Below, piece by piece: positions 13,058 to 15,071 of a DNA stretch of 15,071 nt (the stretch's first letter is position 1; the number at the start of each line of letters is the position of its first letter). Origin of the DNA: Acidobacteria bacterium CG_4_9_14_3_um_filter_49_7 (GTDB lineage Bacteria > Acidobacteriota > Holophagae > Thermotomaculales > Thermotomaculaceae); NCBI GenBank assembly GCA_002789615.1, contig PFTO01000179.1:1-15071 (forward strand), written 5' to 3'. Under the pieces are notes generated by a model that was not told where the DNA came from, ran no database searches, and saw only the letters and a program-made list of their open reading frames with translations. Position numbers and translations under genes: made by a program.

Positions 13058-14698
13058 ATGGTCCGTCAAGTTCGATTTATTCTTGTAATTATGTTGGTTT
13101 GTGCCGCTTCGACTGTGTTTGCATGCACAGACATTCTGGTGTCAAAGGGAGCGTCCGCAGATGGCAGCGTGATGATTACCTACTCTTGCGATGGTGAGTT
13201 CCATCCCCATTTTCGGGTGACAAAGGCGGCTGATCACGAGGCCGGTGAAATCATTTCCCTGCAAGGCTGGGACGGCAAAATCAAGGGTAAGATTGCGCAG
13301 GTTTCTCACACATACGCAGTGGTGGGGCTGATGAATGAATTTCAGGTGGCAATTGGTGAGTCGACATTCGACGGCAGAAAGGAATTGCAGAATCCGGATG
13401 GATTACTTCACTACTGGTATCTGATGAGATTCGCGCTGGAACGTTCCCGAACCGCCAGAGAGGCAGTTGAAGTGATTACCGGACTGGTGGAAAAATACGG
13501 CTATGCAAGCACCGGAGAATCCTTCTCAATTGCCGACAAGAAAGAGGCCTGGCTTCTGGAAATGGTCGGCCCTGGAAAAGGCGGGAAAGGCGCCATCTGG
13601 GTGGCACGGAGAATTCCGGATGGCTACATTTGCGCCCATGCAAATGCGTCGGTAATTGGCGAGTTCCCAATGGACGATAAGAAGAATTGCCTGTACTCGA
13701 AAAACGTTGTGGATTATGCCGTAGCGCATGGGTACTACGATCCGAAAGGCGGGAAACCTTTCCGTTTCAACGATGCATACTGTCCCATGACACCCCAGAA
13801 GATCCGCTACACCGCAACCCGTGTCTGGAGCATTTTCAGGCGGAGTGCCCCGTCACTGCATCTTCCCCCTGATTTTCATCGTGGACTTAAGGAGGCGGTA
13901 AGATACCCCCTCTGGATCAAACCGGACAGGAAACTGTCAGTGTCGGACGTAATGGCCCTGATGCGGGACCATTACGAGGGCACACCTTATGACATGACGA
14001 AAGGCGTTGACGCGGGACCCTTCAATTCTCCCCAGAGATGGCGTCCCATGAACTGGAAAGTCGAGGCCAGCACCGATGATTACACGTGGGAGCGGCCCAT
14101 TTCCACCCAGCAGACCGGGTTTTCCTTCGTCAGCCAGTCAAGGGACTGGCTTCCGGATGCGGTGGGCGGCTTGTACTGGTACGGACTTGACAACACCTGG
14201 ACCAGTTGTTACATCCCCTTCTATTGTGCATCTTTTGAAGCCCCGGACGCATACACAAAGGGGAGCCTGGATAAATTCAGTATGGATTCAGCATGGTGGG
14301 TATTCAACCTGGTTTCCAACTTTGCAGAAATCAAGTGGTCGTATATGACGAAAGATATCCTGGCGGTCCAGAATGAGCTGGAGAACAGGTTTATTGCCAT
14401 GGAACCGGCGGTGGACCAGGCGGCGGCTGCACTTTATAAGAAAGACCCGAAGCTGGCGGCAGAGTACCTCAATGATTATTCCAACAGTCAGGCAATGACA
14501 GTTTATCATCGCTGGGTCAATCTCAGTGAAGATTTGATCTGCAAATACAACGATGGATATATGAAGGACAATGAAGGCCGTGCGAGAGCGGTGGGTTATC
14601 CAGCTGAGTGGCTTAAAACGGTTCACCGGCTTCGTCCGGAACAGTTCAAACTGCCCAGGTGGGATGAAAAAAAGATGGAAACGGAGTTACCTTTTTGA
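13058..14698 (+). CDS. Secreted C69-family dipeptidase (Ntn-hydrolase)
   Basis: This 546-residue protein has a clear signal peptide (VRFILVIMLVCAASTVFA) ending directly before CTDILVSKGASADGSVMITYS. That segment is the N-terminus of peptidase family C69 (PepD-type dipeptidases), in which the Cys is the N-terminal nucleophile. Signal peptidase cleavage after VFA would expose Cys23 as residue 1 without a separate self-processing step. Other family-like regions are GLMNEFQVAIGESTFDGRKEL, STGESFSIADKKEAWLLEMVGPG and WVARRIPDGYICAHANAS. The enzyme should cleave dipeptides outside the cytoplasm. The ATG at 13058 (AAGGAGGGG upstream, 4-nt spacer) is preferred over the ATG at 13040, which precedes that site. 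It follows the phosphatase by 95 nt. Confidence 0.92.
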   Translation: MVRQVRFILVIMLVCAASTVFACTDILVSKGASADGSVMITYSCDGEFHPHFRVTKAADHEAGEIISLQGWDGKIKGKIAQVSHTYAVVGLMNEFQVAIGESTFDGRKELQNPDGLLHYWYLMRFALERSRTAREAVEVITGLVEKYGYASTGESFSIADKKEAWLLEMVGPGKGGKGAIWVARRIPDGYICAHANASVIGEFPMDDKKNCLYSKNVVDYAVAHGYYDPKGGKPFRFNDAYCPMTPQKIRYTATRVWSIFRRSAPSLHLPPDFHRGLKEAVRYPLWIKPDRKLSVSDVMALMRDHYEGTPYDMTKGVDAGPFNSPQRWRPMNWKVEASTDDYTWERPISTQQTGFSFVSQSRDWLPDAVGGLYWYGLDNTWTSCYIPFYCASFEAPDAYTKGSLDKFSMDSAWWVFNLVSNFAEIKWSYMTKDILAVQNELENRFIAMEPAVDQAAAALYKKDPKLAAEYLNDYSNSQAMTVYHRWVNLSEDLICKYNDGYMKDNEGRARAVGYPAEWLKTVHRLRPEQFKLPRWDEKKMETELPF

Positions 14699-14744
14699 GA
14701 AAGTGATAGGAGAAGCGACGCGCTGCGCCGCAGGTCGAGTAAAA

Positions 14745-14765
14745 GACAAGGTTGAGGTTGAGTCC
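14745..14765 (+). repeat. Exact second copy of a 21-nt block of element C
   Basis: The 21 nt from GACAAGG to GAGTCC are identical to 8253-8273, about 6.5 kb away on the same strand. This copy lies between the C69 dipeptidase stop and the cysteine synthase ribosome binding site. A GC-rich stretch with short self-complementarity (CGAC at the left, GTCG at the right, about 14716-14738) precedes it, recalling the hairpin-plus-repeat arrangement of elements A and B. Confidence 0.65.
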
Positions 14766-14783
14766 AGAGCATGAAGGAGAAAG

Positions 14784-15071
14784 ATGGAAGAAAAGATAGC
14801 TGAATGGAAAATAATGGCGGATAAGCGGGTCTATGACAGCATTCTGGATGTGGTGGGCCATACACCAATGGTGAAACTGAACCGGGTAACGGCCGGACTT
14901 TCTGGCGAAGTTTTGGCGAAGCTGGAGTTTCTGAACCCCATGGGCAGTGTCAAAGACAGGATTGCCCGCTATATGCTGGAAAAGGCGGAACGGGAAGGTA
15001 AGCTCCACGATGGTCAGCTCATCATCGAATGCTCTTCCGGCAATACAGCCATCGGGCTGGCGTTGGTTGCG
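14784..15071 (+). CDS. Cysteine synthase / cystathionine beta-synthase family PLP enzyme (3' part missing)
   Basis: The first 96 residues are present and the frame is open to the window edge. DSILDVVGHTPMVKLNRV is the usual family start. LEFLNPMGSVKDRIARYMLEKAE contains the PLP lysine (about K57). IIECSSGNTAIGLALVA (about 80-96) is the phosphate-binding S-G-N-T loop, with Ala where Gly is more common (NTGIGLA). The product catalyses a PLP-dependent beta-replacement, giving cysteine from O-acetylserine and sulfide, or cystathionine from serine and homocysteine. The missing C-terminus, where CBS domains could occur, is needed to decide. AAGGAG lies 5 nt before the ATG at 14784; a second in-frame ATG ten codons later has no binding site. 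Confidence 0.9.
   Translation, partial: MEEKIAEWKIMADKRVYDSILDVVGHTPMVKLNRVTAGLSGEVLAKLEFLNPMGSVKDRIARYMLEKAEREGKLHDGQLIIECSSGNTAIGLALVA

Overview
The window comes from a bacterial chromosome of moderate GC content. The split MacA/MacB-like efflux operon (a periplasmic adaptor with a signal anchor, plus ATPase and FtsX-type permease) suggests a diderm cell. No rRNA, tRNA, phage or transposase gene is visible, and I cannot name the phylum from sequence alone. Start codons are mixed (ATG, GTG, TTG), usually behind strong GGAGG-type ribosome binding sites.

Layout. At 1-62 (minus) is the first signal-peptide codons of a truncated gene. Minus-strand genes follow: a nitroreductase (172-774), an extended SDR/dihydroflavonol-reductase-like protein (1002-1979), and an ABC efflux operon transcribed adaptor, ATPase, permease (5384 down to 2157). 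A POT-type MFS transporter (5656-7011, minus) diverges from a small secreted DUF4019-type protein (7148-7576, plus). The latter shares a bidirectional intrinsic terminator with a SlyD-like FKBP prolyl isomerase (7701-8129, minus). Next are an AEC-family permease (8389-9309, minus) and ammonia-dependent asparagine synthetase asnA (9550-10590, minus). On the plus strand are a membrane-anchored SpoIIE/PP2C-type phosphatase (11109-12962), a secreted C69-family dipeptidase (13058-14698) and the 5' part of a cysteine synthase/cystathionine beta-synthase-like gene (14784 to the window end).

The most interesting region is the roughly 340-nt asnA leader (about 10930-10591, minus). A near-consensus promoter (TTGACA-N17-TAGTAT) is followed by a good ribosome binding site and an undetected 51-codon ORF. 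Ten of its residues are Asn, nine of them in the last 23, ending Asn-Asn-Asn-Cys-Arg-stop. The last Asn codon lies in the 5' arm of a hairpin followed by a long T-rich tract, and a second hairpin sits just before the asnA ribosome binding site. This is the architecture of leader-peptide transcription attenuation, here apparently sensing asparaginyl-tRNA to control asparagine synthesis. I know of no described Asn leader-peptide attenuator for asnA (T-boxes do this job in Firmicutes, AsnC in E. coli).

The second theme is a set of intergenic repeat elements at gene 3' ends. Each has arms of degenerate 6-7-nt repeats (TGACTTG/TGATTTG type or TTTGAG/TTTAAG type). In the two heptad elements the arms face each other and are bounded by hairpins. 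An AATGGGAA-like motif recurs just inside the arms of several elements. Two of the elements carry the stop codon of the neighbouring gene, and one encodes the last residues of the MFS transporter.
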